NCBI GenBank assembly: GCA_029448655.1
Contig: JACCLO010000002.1
Location: 4,712,001-4,776,000 of the forward strand
Reading direction: 5' to 3'
Origin: Wolfiporia cocos
Lineage: Eukaryota; Basidiomycota; Agaricomycetes; Polyporales; Phaeolaceae
Length of the DNA: 64,000 nt
A model generated the notes under the pieces. The model was not told the origin of the DNA. It made no database searches and worked only from the letters and a program-made list of their open reading frames with translations. Shown here piece by piece: positions 10,955 through 21,531 of this stretch; the stretch's first letter is position 1, and the number at the start of each line of letters is the position of its first letter. A program made the position numbers and the translations under genes.

Positions 10955-11740
10955 CAACCCATGCTGGCACATCTCACAGTCTTTGCACTCATCATTTCCC
11001 TTGGTCAAGCCATGGTATATGTCCTCACTAGCCAGCCCTGCAACTTTGGCATGGGTGTCTGCCTGCTATTGATCATCCAGCTCATCTCCACTGCACTCAA
11101 TGTGATCCTACTCAATGACCTTCTTCAGAAAGGCTATGGTCTCAGCTCTGGCATCTTACTGTTCATTGCAACAAATAATTGTGAATCTATCATCTGAAAG
11201 GCATTCTCATTCATGACCATCAACACAAGGCATGATCCCAAGTTTGAGGGTGTCATTGTCTCACTCTTCCACCTCCTCTTCACCTGGAACAGCAAGGGCC
11301 ATGTGCTGGGACTATTAACTTGGCCCCCATTTCCTTTGGAGTGGATGGGGTTATAATATGCCTTTGGTTTCTTCAGAGTAAAAATTACAGCTCCGGAAAA
11401 CCTAGAGCATCCCATTTTGCAGACTAAAGTTAATACTTTGATATGGCTTCTTACAATAACATTTCCAAATTACCATAAACCTAGCTCTTTCTTTCAGGTA
11501 ATTAAAAGATCCTGCATGAGGCATTCTGGTGTGAGTGCCTCCTGAGCATCATGAATCTGATTGCAACTGTAATTGTCTTTGCCATCATCATCTATCTGCA
11601 GGGCTTCCAGATTGAGATCCCAGTCAAGTCATAGCCAAGCAATTCTGCCCCACAGCCTACTCCACAGTCTTCTGTGTGCTGTGCACACCCTGCAAATGCT
11701 CATGGTGATGGTCAATTGAGACTCACAGCTGTGTGACAGA
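10955..11740 (+). pseudogene. SEC61: SEC61 alpha (translocon channel) pseudogene fragment
   Basis: Translation recovers several SEC61 alpha landmarks in order: [21 protein letters not shown], the highly conserved [17 protein letters not shown] (about 11120-11180), KAFSFMTINT, then after about 200 bp without match REAFW..., MNLIATVIVFAIIIYLQGF and EIPVKS (to about 11635), and a fading match to the following segment. SEC61 alpha forms the ER protein-conducting channel. Here the tryptophan codon before KAF is TGA (11195-11197), the N-terminal third is missing and frames break, so it is not functional. It lies directly beside the end of a family A LTR. The 11.3-11.5 kb gap could be a retained intron or an insertion. 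Confidence 0.8.
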
Positions 11741-12362
11741 CAGTGAGACTGTAGCTGTGGCTGTAGTGGGCTGTGGGTCCACCACTGACAAGCATTGAGA
11801 TCATACTGCTTCAACAATGTTCTGCATTGTACATAGTGATATAACATCAATATATCTCTATTGGGTGTGCATGCTGTGAATGAAAGGCTGCAAGCATGAC
11901 CACTGTCAAATCAAAATCTAATTGAGTCTAATCCACTTCTAATCCTGCCCTAATTGAGCCAGAATACAGATAATTGTGAACAATTAGGATCTAGCTTAAT
12001 TAGGTTATCCAGGGGGAGTTGTAAATTTCTAACCTTCCTAATCATTCTGATCTGGGATAATCCAGCTGGATTATATCTAATATGCCCCTAATTTCTCTAG
12101 ACTAGCAAAGTAGGATTTTCCTGATGTGATAAACACTGATGCAGAAGAGACTGTTGTCAGACATGGCTTAGTATGAGATTACAGTATTGCAAGGTAACAT
12201 TGTAGTGTAGAAATTAAAAATGCGACTTAAGTTGCATTACATTGGCACCATACAGGCAGATGCAAATAAAACTGGAAGTCACTGATAGAGTGGGTCATAT
12301 AATGTTCAGTACTACACGCTTAAAATCTGACAAAGGATGAGACCAGGAGCAACACACTGGGA
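11741..12362. other. Unassigned AT-rich island sequence
   Basis: No gene or repeat boundary recognised; rich in TAATT words. Confidence 0.4.
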
Positions 12363-12367
12363 CAAAC

Positions 12368-13475
12368 TGACACAGACTTACACGTCTGTGTGACTGGTGC
12401 AGCCAGGGACCCTCTATAGCCTAGTGTTACAGATTGAATATCCGTTCAGCTGAAATAACCAAGCCGATTTACTCAGCGTATCGAGTAGCATACTACTCAT
12501 CGGACTCCGCAGAGTCGAGTGCCGATATACAAGCTGCAGGCCTGATTGCTCAAGCCTTTGAGAATGAGTATAAGATCCTTGTAATTCAACAAGGTTGAGC
12601 TGAGGGACTTGACCGGTATTTACATCAGGTTATATACTGTGATCCTATAATCGGGGTCATAGTGTCCTTGGTACTGCTACCATTAAGTCCGTAAGGCTAG
12701 TGTGCTAAGATAACAAATACGAAGTGTTGCGGTTGAGCACAACAAGGGATGAAACGTAAGAACTCTGTGGTTAGACACATGGTATCAACTAGAACCTGAT
12801 ACGCAGCGAAGCTAAGGGCATAGGGCTGTTATACATGAAACAGGGTTCACCGGTTGAGCGGAGATCCCTGGAAATAAGGTCCACAGCAAAGCGGTTGAAT
12901 GCTAAGTCCCCTCTCCCAGTGGGGCATCAAGGAATAGAACTTCAGAGATATTCGTATGGACCATAACACCTAGCATCCAGCTAGAACAGTGCATAGCACT
13001 GAGCCTTCAGGTATGTCCAATAGACCTTGTAAGCCGAGGTGTGCCCCAGTCAAGTCAGACAGAGAGAGAACAAGGGGTGACGTTGACCAGCACACACAGA
13101 GAGGAGTAAGAAAGGGGCTTACACCCATATGTTGAGAATCCTAAAGATGAGGTTGTAAGACCTCATCACCGTACCTATATACATGGGTGCTAGTACTACC
13201 ATGTCAGCCCTAAAGTACAGGCCTGTGCACAGAGCAGTGCAAGGCAGTGCTACAGGTAACAGAGGTAACGCTACTGTAACTAGGTGTGACCAGATCATGT
13301 GAGTAATGAGCATGCCTACCCTCAGGCACATGTGACTATCTACTAGGTCAGGTGCTATAACATGAATGAGACGCCGAGGAGGGGCGCTAAGGGGACAGGG
13401 GGCCACATATGCCATTGAGGTGTCCTGTAAATCCTTAGAAAATAGCAGGGCAATGCCACAGAATAAACTATGACA
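12368..13475 (-). mobile_element. Solo LTR, family F, TSD CAAAC, with a nested family C LTR
   Basis: TGACACAG...CTATGACA with CAAAC at 12363-12367 and 13476-13480. After removing the nested LTR-C (12425-12968 plus one duplication) 559 bp remain, the usual family F size. The hairpin at 13146-13167 has arms GATGAGGT / ACCTCATC and loop TGTAAG. Its closing pair is T-A where the copies at 6786 and 7787 have A-T. Confidence 0.85.
12425..12968 (-). mobile_element. Solo LTR, family C, 544 bp, TSD CCTAG
   Basis: TGTTACAG...CCATAACA flanked by CCTAG at 12420-12424 and 12969-12973. The sense strand is minus (TATA box read on minus). Confidence 0.9.
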
Positions 13476-14113
13476 CAAACTAAGAACATGACAGAATTGT
13501 AATTGTGAGATCAGTAGACTCAAATGGATTGATATCCTCTGCATTCAGCACCATATTCTCTATCTTCTCTGGGATAATGGTCTTCTGCTGGATGATACTC
13601 AATACCCTTGAATGCCAATTCAAGACCTTGTGTCAGAATTTTAGCCTAGATAACAAAGACAAACCAGTATTCAGATCTAGTCACATTTGGATCCAGTCTT
13701 ATTCAGGCTGTTACGGATTGACTATCCATTCAGCCAAAATAACTTTGGGACAAGTTACTTAGCAAGCCAAGTAGCAAACTACTTGAAGTCTCTGGGGTTG
13801 GTACTGGAGAGTCGGAGCTTCAGTATACAGGCTGGAGCTTAGTTTTCTAAGTTTGAGAGTGAGTATAAGATCCTTGTAATTCAACAAGGTTGAGCTAAGG
13901 AACTCAGCCAGTACATACATCGGATTATATACTGCAAACTATTTATCAGGGTCATAGTGTCCTTGGTACTGCTACCACTAAGTCCACAAGGCTAGTACAC
14001 TGCTTAGACAAATAAGAAGTGCTGCGGTTGAGCACAACAGAGGCTGAAATGTGAGAAGCCCTGTGGTTAGACACAAGATACTGACTAGAATGTGATATGA
14101 CTGGAAGGCATAG

Positions 14114-15928
14114 TGTCACAGATTTATCTGAGACTAGCTTTTTCCGCTATTTTAGCACATTTCTACGGGATTATACATCTACCTACACGTTATCCGGGAC
14201 TTATCCCACATTGCCATACGATAAGGTCTTAAACCGGCCTTATAGCTTACATAACGTAATGACACGCTACTAAGCTCACGCGACTAAGCATAACACGCTA
14301 GTCAGGACTGCCACGTCATCTCAACGTCATAGCCTTAGCCTATCCGGCCCCGGCTCCCGACTCATGACATCATGGTCATCTAGACTTAGCAACGTCACTG
14401 CTACGTCATCGGTCCAGCCTTGCAACCTGGATCTACCATGTCATTGTTCTACATAGAAGATGACATCACATGGCGCGCCATCCTTACACAAGAATGGTGC
14501 CACGGCATAATAATAGCTTCCACTATTACTGCCATTGGTCCGGCATCTGCCACACCTCATGGAGCTCCAGCCCTTGCATAGCTCCGGGCTTCTAGCCTCA
14601 CGGTGAAGTCCAAACCCTGGCCCTAGGCCACCTCATTGTCACCGGTAACCATACGGTCCGGCTGATAACACATGTCTACAATGCTGCGCCTTAGTAATGA
14701 GACTAAGTGTGTCCAATGGCATAGATGACTCAGCTAGCACCTTAGTCATCTCATGGATCCTGCCCAATGGCAGATCTTCCTCAAGGTCCCGGCTTACTGG
14801 CCTTGCCTATACCCGGGCTGTGCCCGCACATTCTATGATTGCCTCATGGTGATACCACGCTCACTCTCCTTTACAATCGGTGTGGAGGTGAAAGACGCCG
14901 TACAGTTAATTATTCGCTTTTATGGTATATTTTCTATTTTTACTTGTACTATACTGTCATACTCCCACCAACTCTACCAGCGCGTGAGCTATGTCCCGCG
15001 GATATGTTTAACTAACGCGACGTAGAGCTGTTGATGATCTAGACCGACGTTCCCGCGCTCGAGGGCGGCGAGATGCGTACGTAAATAGGGCGCGGTCTAT
15101 GATCAGCCAATCACGTTCGAGCCATTGCGCGTTGTGTTTGACATGTCTTAGGGTATAGCAGACGTGTCTGTGCCAATGACGCGGCTCCCAGCTCGTTTAT
15201 ACTATTATGGCAAATCCTTTACTTAATTAGGTACTTTCTCCACTCCCTTTCATCATAGTTTCTGTCCTGTCGCTTTTCATTTGGCTCTCGAATTCTGGCA
15301 CCATGTAACATATAAACTGGGCCTTCGACACACTGTAAATGAATCTCTCTTCCCGCGCTTTTCGTACTAGCTTACCTCTGAGTTCTGGCGAGGCGACGCC
15401 ATCCCCTCAAGAGAAGCAAGACGTTTAGTGCGAGTAGAAGGTCACTCGTAAGCACAATTAGTCGTTTAGTTTATTAGTTTTACTTCGTCTATCTACGTAT
15501 ATTCGTTATGCGACCGTTCGCAGCCATCGTATTCTGTGCTGGGTTTGTTCGCATTCCCGCACACACCCTCTCTGGTCTCTCGCGCATATAGTCGGCAACC
15601 TGCTATTCGCTGCATTCTCCGCACTGCCCTTCCACATCGGCCTGGCCATTACCGGCGGGCCACGGCCTTTGTAGAGTAGTGTCATATACACTTCCGCCCT
15701 TAGGGTGCAAGCCTCACATTCCTTCTTAGGTAGTTACTATACAGTTGCTTACCTAATCTATGTATGCATGTATATATTGTAGGAGCCTGCGGCTCTTTAC
15801 CTTTAGATCTATTCTTTTCGGCGTTCACCATAGAAGACCTTCCACCTCCTACTGGCTTATAGTTAGACTCTCATTGCCATTCCCTCCCCATTAGGGTATG
15901 GTGAGTCCCACAGAGTCTTTCTGTGTCA
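14114..15928 (+). mobile_element. Solo LTR, family A, TSD CATAG, interrupted by LTR-B
   Basis: TGTCACAGATTTATCTGAG...CTGTGTCA, flanked by CATAG at 14109-14113 and 15929-15933. About 1055 bp remain without the insertion. It aligns with 29697-31251 and 45985-46913. The motif GGCCATTACCGGC (about 15644) precedes TATATATT, and a GAGCC/GGCTC inverted repeat follows. Confidence 0.9.
14881..15635 (+). mobile_element. Solo LTR, family B, 755 bp, TSD ATCGG
   Basis: Starts TGTGGAGGTGAAAG and ends CCCTTCCAC, flanked by ATCGG at 14876-14880 and 15636-15640. The final A of a TG...CA terminus may be shared with the duplication. It is homologous to 44200-44858 through blocks such as caactctaccagc and gcggctcccag. 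It is not related in sequence to the TGTCACAG families. Confidence 0.8.
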
Positions 15929-16082
15929 CATAGGGCATAGGGTGTCAGACATGAAACGAGGGTCCTGGTTGCACAGGAGTCTCTAGAATAAAGCATGCAG
16001 TGGAGCAGTTGAACACTAAGTCTCATTATACAGTGGAGCATCAGAGAAAATTAATATACTGAGCATGGACCATAACACAGGC

Positions 16083-16289
16083 CATCCAACACCCTATGCC
16101 CACAAAGCATATTCCTGAAGCATTAAACCAATATTCTATTGAATTTAAATTACATCAGAGGTACCTATAAATCCAAAGCCATATATACAGAAGATCCCAA
16201 TATTTTATACTGCACACTTCCACAAATGATGCTTCAGAACCCATAAGACACACACAGGGAAGATCTGATCTCCTTATCTCTTACTAAAA
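16083..16289. other. Short unassigned stretch beside the Gypsy insertion
   Basis: AT-rich, no gene seen; it lies between the family C LTR and the target duplication of the full-length Gypsy element. Confidence 0.4.
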
Positions 16290-16294
16290 CATCC

Positions 16295-16956
16295 TGACAC
16301 AGACTAGACTGTGGGACTCACACTATAACCTTATAAGCGACTTGAAGGAGTTGCTGGAGGTTGGTGAGGAGGCTAGTGGGCGCAAGCAGAGAGGTTATGT
16401 AACTGTGCGAATGCAGAGAACAAATCTAAGGCTTATCCGCAGTGATAGCCCTACTTATATACATGCTTTGTTTGGTTACCGGTAAGGGAACCAAACAGTT
16501 AGACGGTCTGTGCGCAGACATAACTAAATACAGTTAAGTCGTAAACTACAATAGACCATGTGCGCCGGTAATGGCCGCACCAGTAAGAATGTTTGTTTGG
16601 ACCGTAGGTCCGTGTTGTGGAAGTGGCTGTAGCTACGTTAGTAAGCCATGCATGTGATTCTTATATACCGGTATCGGAATATGAGTAATCGTGAGGGCAT
16701 TGGCATGTGATAACGAGCGGGCCGCTTATCCAATTGTACTGACATAGCCCGGTACCGGGATATGAGTAAGGCGCGTGACACCGGAGGTTAGTCCGCTGAG
16801 TCATTGACGCGTACAAACGTGTTATGTACGTGTTGTTTGTTTGCGTGTACGTGTAGACGAGCGCTTGGCAGCGTAAATGTCTACAAAGGTCGTAGAAATA
16901 CCAGATAAATAGGTAAAAATACGGGAAAAATAGTGGCATGTCCCAAATCTGTGACA
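16295..16956 (-). repeat. 3' LTR of the Gypsy element
   Basis: 662 bp, identical to the 5' LTR except one transition. On the sense strand it runs TGTCACAGATTTGGGAC... to ...CTAGTCTGTGTCA, sharing both ends with solo LTR families A, E, F, H and K. Confidence 0.95.
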
Positions 16957-16959
16957 TTA

Positions 16960-16969
16960 CCCCCTCTTC
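16960..16969 (-). promoter_or_regulatory. Polypurine tract (plus-strand DNA primer)
   Basis: On the sense strand GAAGAGGGGG lies 3 nt before the 3' LTR start. A purine run at this place is the standard primer for second-strand synthesis. Confidence 0.75.
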
Positions 16970-16995
16970 AGGTTTCATTGTCCCTAATGGAACGA

Positions 16996-19900
16996 TTACT
17001 TTCCTGTGGAGCCGAATGCACCAGTACCGCGCTCGGATTTAATCTTTTCAAAGTAAGATTTTCCGTGTAGCGTAATGTGCGGGTCCTTTGCAACTTCGCA
17101 GATGAGCTGAGCAATCTTATCGCCGGCCCGAATATCGATAGATATGTCGGAGTGATTCCGGAGAATGATGATTACTTCGCCTTGATAATCGTGGTCGATG
17201 ACGCCACCCATTACGTCTATGCCTTTGCGTGCGAGACTAGAGCGGGGGGCGATACGTCCGTAAGTGCCGAAAGGTACCTGGATTTTCAGTTTGGTGTTGT
17301 ATTCTGTCTGCCCGTGAGCTGGCAGAACGTCGCCTGTTGCAGTGTACAGGTCAAACCCAACCGAGTCCTTGGTTCCTTTTTCCGGCATTCGGCCGCCTTC
17401 ACCGACTACGATTTTCAAATCCGCGTTTTGGTTAATGTCTGCTGACATCCATCCCCCGTCGGGGTGTCTAACCATGCGTTGCTTAGGATCCTTCGCAAAT
17501 TCTTCGCGATACTGCGGCCAGTCGTCTGGCCACGTGCATTCATCGGCTTCCCAGTCGTCGCTGTCAGGGTCGAAGACATGAACTGCTTCTTTCCTTCTAG
17601 CTGATCGCCTGAGGGGGACATCCTGCATTGGAATAGGGTGTGAAGCCTTGTATTCCTGCAAAATGTCGTATGCCGAGTCGAGATCCGCTTCGCGTACCCA
17701 GGAGTCGTCATTGATACCGAATCCCTTCCAACGGATTCTGTATTCAACTCTTCCTGCGCGGAGACGATGATCTAAGATCTTCTCGACTTCCCATAATTCC
17801 TCGCCGTCGACCATTTCTGGTTGAGGCTCTGGTTTTTTCTGATGCACCGGGTCCTTGTACATGACCAACTTGGAAGCGTGGAATACTGGGTGGTAAGCCC
17901 TGTATTGCTCGTCCATATGTACCCTAAAGGTGACCGGAGATAATTGTTCAATTATCCTAAATGGTCCCAAATAGCGTGGACTAAGACTTCTTTCGGAGTC
18001 TTGCCAGCTTCGGGCGTCAACGAGAACTTTGTCGCCGACTTTAAACGGTACCGAGCGCTTATGTTGATCGTAGTACCAAGACCAGCGTTCAGCAGCCAAT
18101 TTCATTGCTGCCTTAGCTTGTTCTTGTGCTGACCATCGTTCGTAAGCAATGACATTTAGGTCCACGTATTGTGTTGGACGTAAATTCGTAGGTCCTGCGT
18201 TGGGATGCCTTCCTAATTCGACAAAGAATGGACTATTCTTTGTTGTCTCACTAGCCGCGTTGTTGTACGCGAATTCAGCCGTTGGGAGAAACCATGACCA
18301 GTTATCCTTCTGAATAACATCGATGTAACATCTAAGATATTGTTCCAGGATCTGGTTAACTCTCTCCGTCTGGCCATCCGCTTGCGGGTGATAGGCGGTT
18401 GTCATTGACCGTTGGATTCCCAATTGCTCACACCATCCCTTGAATAAGGCGGCTGCGAATTGCGGGCCTCTATCCGAAATGATTTGTTTCGGAAGTCCGT
18501 GGTTCGGATAAATCCGAAGGTACAGGAGGTTCGCTAATTCTTTTGCCGTTATTTTGTCGGACGTGGGAATGAAATGTGCTCGTTTGGTAAGCCGGTCCAC
18601 TATTACCATAATAGCATTGAATTGTTTCAATTCGCCGCTGGGTGGTAGGTGGACGATAAGGTCAATTGTGACGGTGTCCCAAGGTGCTTCCGGAACTGGG
18701 AGCGGTTGCAGGGGTCCGTACGGGGTCTGGTTGTGGTTCTTCATGCGTTGACATGTGTCACAACCTTCCACGTATTGCTTTACCATCGTGGTCATTCCAG
18801 GCCACCAGTAATTACGTGATAGAAGTTCATAGGTCTTCCATCGTCCGAAGTGTCCGGCAGTCACATGGTCATGATGTAACTCCAGAATCTTCGTGCGCAA
18901 TTCTTTAGGCTCTTTTGGAACGTACACTTTTCCTCGTCTGAGGAGTAATCCGGCCTCCATGTTCCATTCCTGGAGATCTTTACCGAATTCCTTGGGACCA
19001 CTTTTCAGTAGTTCCTGGTAATCTTTGGTAATCTGATCGTCCATGAGGGCTTGTCGGATTTGTCGGAGAAGGTCCTCGTCGCCTGATTGTATCTCCTGCT
19101 GTGACGCTTCTAGCGCCCTAACCGTAAAGTATTCCGGTTTCAGCAAAATTTGATCGCGATTGTCGAGTTCCACCCCCTCTTCATGGTCTGGCCTCCGTGA
19201 CAGAGGATCAGCCGTGAGCATTGTTTTACCGGGTTTGTGGCACATGGTGAAGTTGAACCTTGTCAGGTAAAGACTCCAACGTGCCTGTCTCCGGGTTAGC
19301 CGTTGTGCCGATTTGAAATATGTCAGATTGAGATGATCCGACCATACTTCAAATTTGTGTGGGTGTCCTTCGAGGTAATGTCTCCATTCCTCTAGAGCGC
19401 GGATGATTGCGAGCAACTCCTTATCGTAAATCTCATAGTTCCTTTCGGGTGCTGATAGAGATTTCGAGTAAAAGGCTACCGGGTGCCAGAGCTTATCCTC
19501 CGCAGAGTATTGTGATAGCACTGCACCAGTTGCGTAATCGGAAGAATCCGCTTCCACGCGGAACGGGGACTCCTGATCTGGGATCCGGAGTATTGGAGCC
19601 GATGTGAAAGCTTCCTTGAGAGTTTGGAAGGCTTCCGCTTGTTCGGGTCCCCAGTTCCATTGCGTGTTTTGCTTGGACAGTTCGGTTAACGGCTTAACCA
19701 CTTTGGAGAAGTCTTTAATGAACCGACGGTAGTAGTTGGCGAAGCCAACAAAGGCCTGGACGTCCTTCACCTTGGCAGGTGTAGGCCAGTCCATTACGCC
19801 GGCTACCTTCTTAGGGTCCATTTCGACTTTTCCTTTGGAAATGATCATTCCCAGGTATTCAATACTGCTTTGTTCGAAGAAGCACTTTTCAGGCTTCGCG

Positions 19901-21531
19901 AACAAGTCGTTGTCTTGCAAGGTTTGTAATACTTGCTTGACAATACGACGGTGTTCCAACAGGTCGTTTCCGAACACAAGGATGTCGTCTAGGTAGACAA
20001 TGACCTTTCCTTCTCTGATAAGGTCACCTAGGATATCGTTCATCATGTGTTGGAACGTGCTGGGTGCATTACAAAAACCGAAGTACATGACTACGGCTTC
20101 GTAAAGGCCGTTAGGCGTAATGAATGCGGTCTTCCATTCATCTCCCTCCTTGATTCTTACGTTGTTGTAGCCCCAACGCAAGTCGAGCTTTGTAAATATC
20201 GAAGCCTGGCTAAGCTTATCGATAAGCTCGTCTATGCGTGGGAGAGGGTACCTGTTTTTAATGGTCAAGTCGTTTACTTTTCGGTAATCGACTACCATTC
20301 GGGCTCCGCCGTCTTTTTTAGGGACGAAGAAGACCGGGCTCGCGATCGGGGATTTCGAGTGTCGGATGTAGCCCTTCCGTAACTCTTCCTGGATCCACTG
20401 ATCTAGCGAGTTCGCTTCCTGAGGAGACATCTTGTATGCCTTACTCGGGGGCGGTAGTACCGCGTCATCGGGGAAGTCGATGGCGTGGTCGTATGGTTTC
20501 CGTTCGGGCATTCTTTCGGATGCGCGTTGAGAAAATACCGTGGGACCAAACTCCTGGTATTCCTCTGGAACCAAGGATTTCCATTTCTGGAGATCCGCAT
20601 CTGTCAGGAATTCATCGTCCGACTTCTCCGTTATCGACTGAATGGCATCGATAAGGAGTTCCGTTCCTTCGTCAAGGGTGTTCACCCAAGCGACAAAGGG
20701 ATTTTCCGGCTCCTCTAAGCCGAGAAAATCTATTGGAAAGTCATTGATGATCTGATAGATGTTGCGGGGTTCGATTTCGTCCTCTTCCTCAGAAATCGAA
20801 ACCCGTTTGCCATGTTTGCATTTTTCCGTACACCGATATGTGAAGGTTCCTTCCGGCCAGTTGAAGTCCGGGTTGTGTTTCAGGAACCAATCATATCCGA
20901 GGATCACATCCGCATTCTGTACGTCCATTACGTACAAGAATTCGGTGGACTTGTGTTCCTCGTGCACCATATAAGCTTTTACTGCCATATTGATATTACC
21001 GGCGGTATTAGAGGTACCGTCGGCGTTACGAATCTCGAGAGGCGAAGGTAGTTTCTGAGTGACTAACTTTTCCTCGTGGACGAGTTTCTTATCAATGACG
21101 CTTATTGATGCACCGGTGTCGATTAATGCCATGGCGTTGACTTTCTTTCCATATACCCACAGTTCCACTTCGATAGAGAACGATTTATTGTCGTCTCGAG
21201 AATCGTTTCCATGTACATTATACAAAGTGAAAAACTTCAGCGCGAGCGGGTCAGGATAAAAGTATTGTACAGGAGGGGCACGTGTAGCTAGTGTCCTTGT
21301 CCTCCGGGCAAAGTCCATTGCCGAGTTACCGAATATACCGAGATGGGATACCGGGTGACGTACGACCGCCTTATCTTCCCACAAGGTAAGGGGTCTCTGT
21401 GAAGCCTCTTCGTAGAGGTGCGCTTCTTCGGGGCGCTGTACACTCCCAGCCGCTGCGGGGCTGGTGTGTTCTTCACAGAACGTCTTCGAGACGTGTGGTT
21501 GGGGCGAGGGGAACCGAGATGGTCCCGACAT
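16996..21531 (-). CDS. pol: Pol polyprotein: PR-RT-RH-IN-chromodomain-dUTPase (1511 aa)
   Basis: Replicates and integrates the element. Domains by residue: aspartic protease with DTGA at 138-141; reverse transcriptase about 380-560 with FTKLDL near 446-451 and the YLDD active site at 513-516; RNase H about 655-780; integrase zinc finger HH...CDTC about 886-927; integrase catalytic core with D957, D1020 and E1056 (35 residues between the last two); GPF motif near 1189; chromodomain about 1247-1295 (EVEKILDHR, YRIRWKGF); dUTPase about 1388-1510 with all five motifs (SVGFDLY, APRSSLA, GVIDHDY, RAGDKIAQL, RGTGAFGSTG). The dUTPase ends at the stop 39 bp before the 3' LTR. The frame begins at an ATG 59 nt upstream of the gag stop, in the +1 frame relative to gag. 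Expression is therefore likely by +1 frameshifting or reinitiation. Confidence 0.95.
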   Translation of the reverse strand: MSGPSRFPSPQPHVSKTFCEEHTSPAAAGSVQRPEEAHLYEEASQRPLTLWEDKAVVRHPVSHLGIFGNSAMDFARRTRTLATRAPPVQYFYPDPLALKFFTLYNVHGNDSRDDNKSFSIEVELWVYGKKVNAMALIDTGASISVIDKKLVHEEKLVTQKLPSPLEIRNADGTSNTAGNINMAVKAYMVHEEHKSTEFLYVMDVQNADVILGYDWFLKHNPDFNWPEGTFTYRCTEKCKHGKRVSISEEEDEIEPRNIYQIINDFPIDFLGLEEPENPFVAWVNTLDEGTELLIDAIQSITEKSDDEFLTDADLQKWKSLVPEEYQEFGPTVFSQRASERMPERKPYDHAIDFPDDAVLPPPSKAYKMSPQEANSLDQWIQEELRKGYIRHSKSPIASPVFFVPKKDGGARMVVDYRKVNDLTIKNRYPLPRIDELIDKLSQASIFTKLDLRWGYNNVRIKEGDEWKTAFITPNGLYEAVVMYFGFCNAPSTFQHMMNDILGDLIREGKVIVYLDDILVFGNDLLEHRRIVKQVLQTLQDNDLFAKPEKCFFEQSSIEYLGMIISKGKVEMDPKKVAGVMDWPTPAKVKDVQAFVGFANYYRRFIKDFSKVVKPLTELSKQNTQWNWGPEQAEAFQTLKEAFTSAPILRIPDQESPFRVEADSSDYATGAVLSQYSAEDKLWHPVAFYSKSLSAPERNYEIYDKELLAIIRALEEWRHYLEGHPHKFEVWSDHLNLTYFKSAQRLTRRQARWSLYLTRFNFTMCHKPGKTMLTADPLSRRPDHEEGVELDNRDQILLKPEYFTVRALEASQQEIQSGDEDLLRQIRQALMDDQITKDYQELLKSGPKEFGKDLQEWNMEAGLLLRRGKVYVPKEPKELRTKILELHHDHVTAGHFGRWKTYELLSRNYWWPGMTTMVKQYVEGCDTCQRMKNHNQTPYGPLQPLPVPEAPWDTVTIDLIVHLPPSGELKQFNAIMVIVDRLTKRAHFIPTSDKITAKELANLLYLRIYPNHGLPKQIISDRGPQFAAALFKGWCEQLGIQRSMTTAYHPQADGQTERVNQILEQYLRCYIDVIQKDNWSWFLPTAEFAYNNAASETTKNSPFFVELGRHPNAGPTNLRPTQYVDLNVIAYERWSAQEQAKAAMKLAAERWSWYYDQHKRSVPFKVGDKVLVDARSWQDSERSLSPRYLGPFRIIEQLSPVTFRVHMDEQYRAYHPVFHASKLVMYKDPVHQKKPEPQPEMVDGEELWEVEKILDHRLRAGRVEYRIRWKGFGINDDSWVREADLDSAYDILQEYKASHPIPMQDVPLRRSARRKEAVHVFDPDSDDWEADECTWPDDWPQYREEFAKDPKQRMVRHPDGGWMSADINQNADLKIVVGEGGRMPEKGTKDSVGFDLYTATGDVLPAHGQTEYNTKLKIQVPFGTYGRIAPRSSLARKGIDVMGGVIDHDYQGEVIIILRNHSDISIDIRAGDKIAQLICEVAKDPHITLHGKSYFEKIKSERGTGAFGSTGK

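Larger units (their letters stand above)
13709..16077 (-). mobile_element. Solo LTR, family C, TSD CAGGC, holding a two-deep nest
   Basis: TGTTACGG...CCATAACA with CAGGC at 13704-13708 and 16078-16082. It is interrupted by a family A LTR (14114-15928), which is itself interrupted by a family B LTR (14881-15635). The order of insertion is therefore C, then A, then B. Confidence 0.9.
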
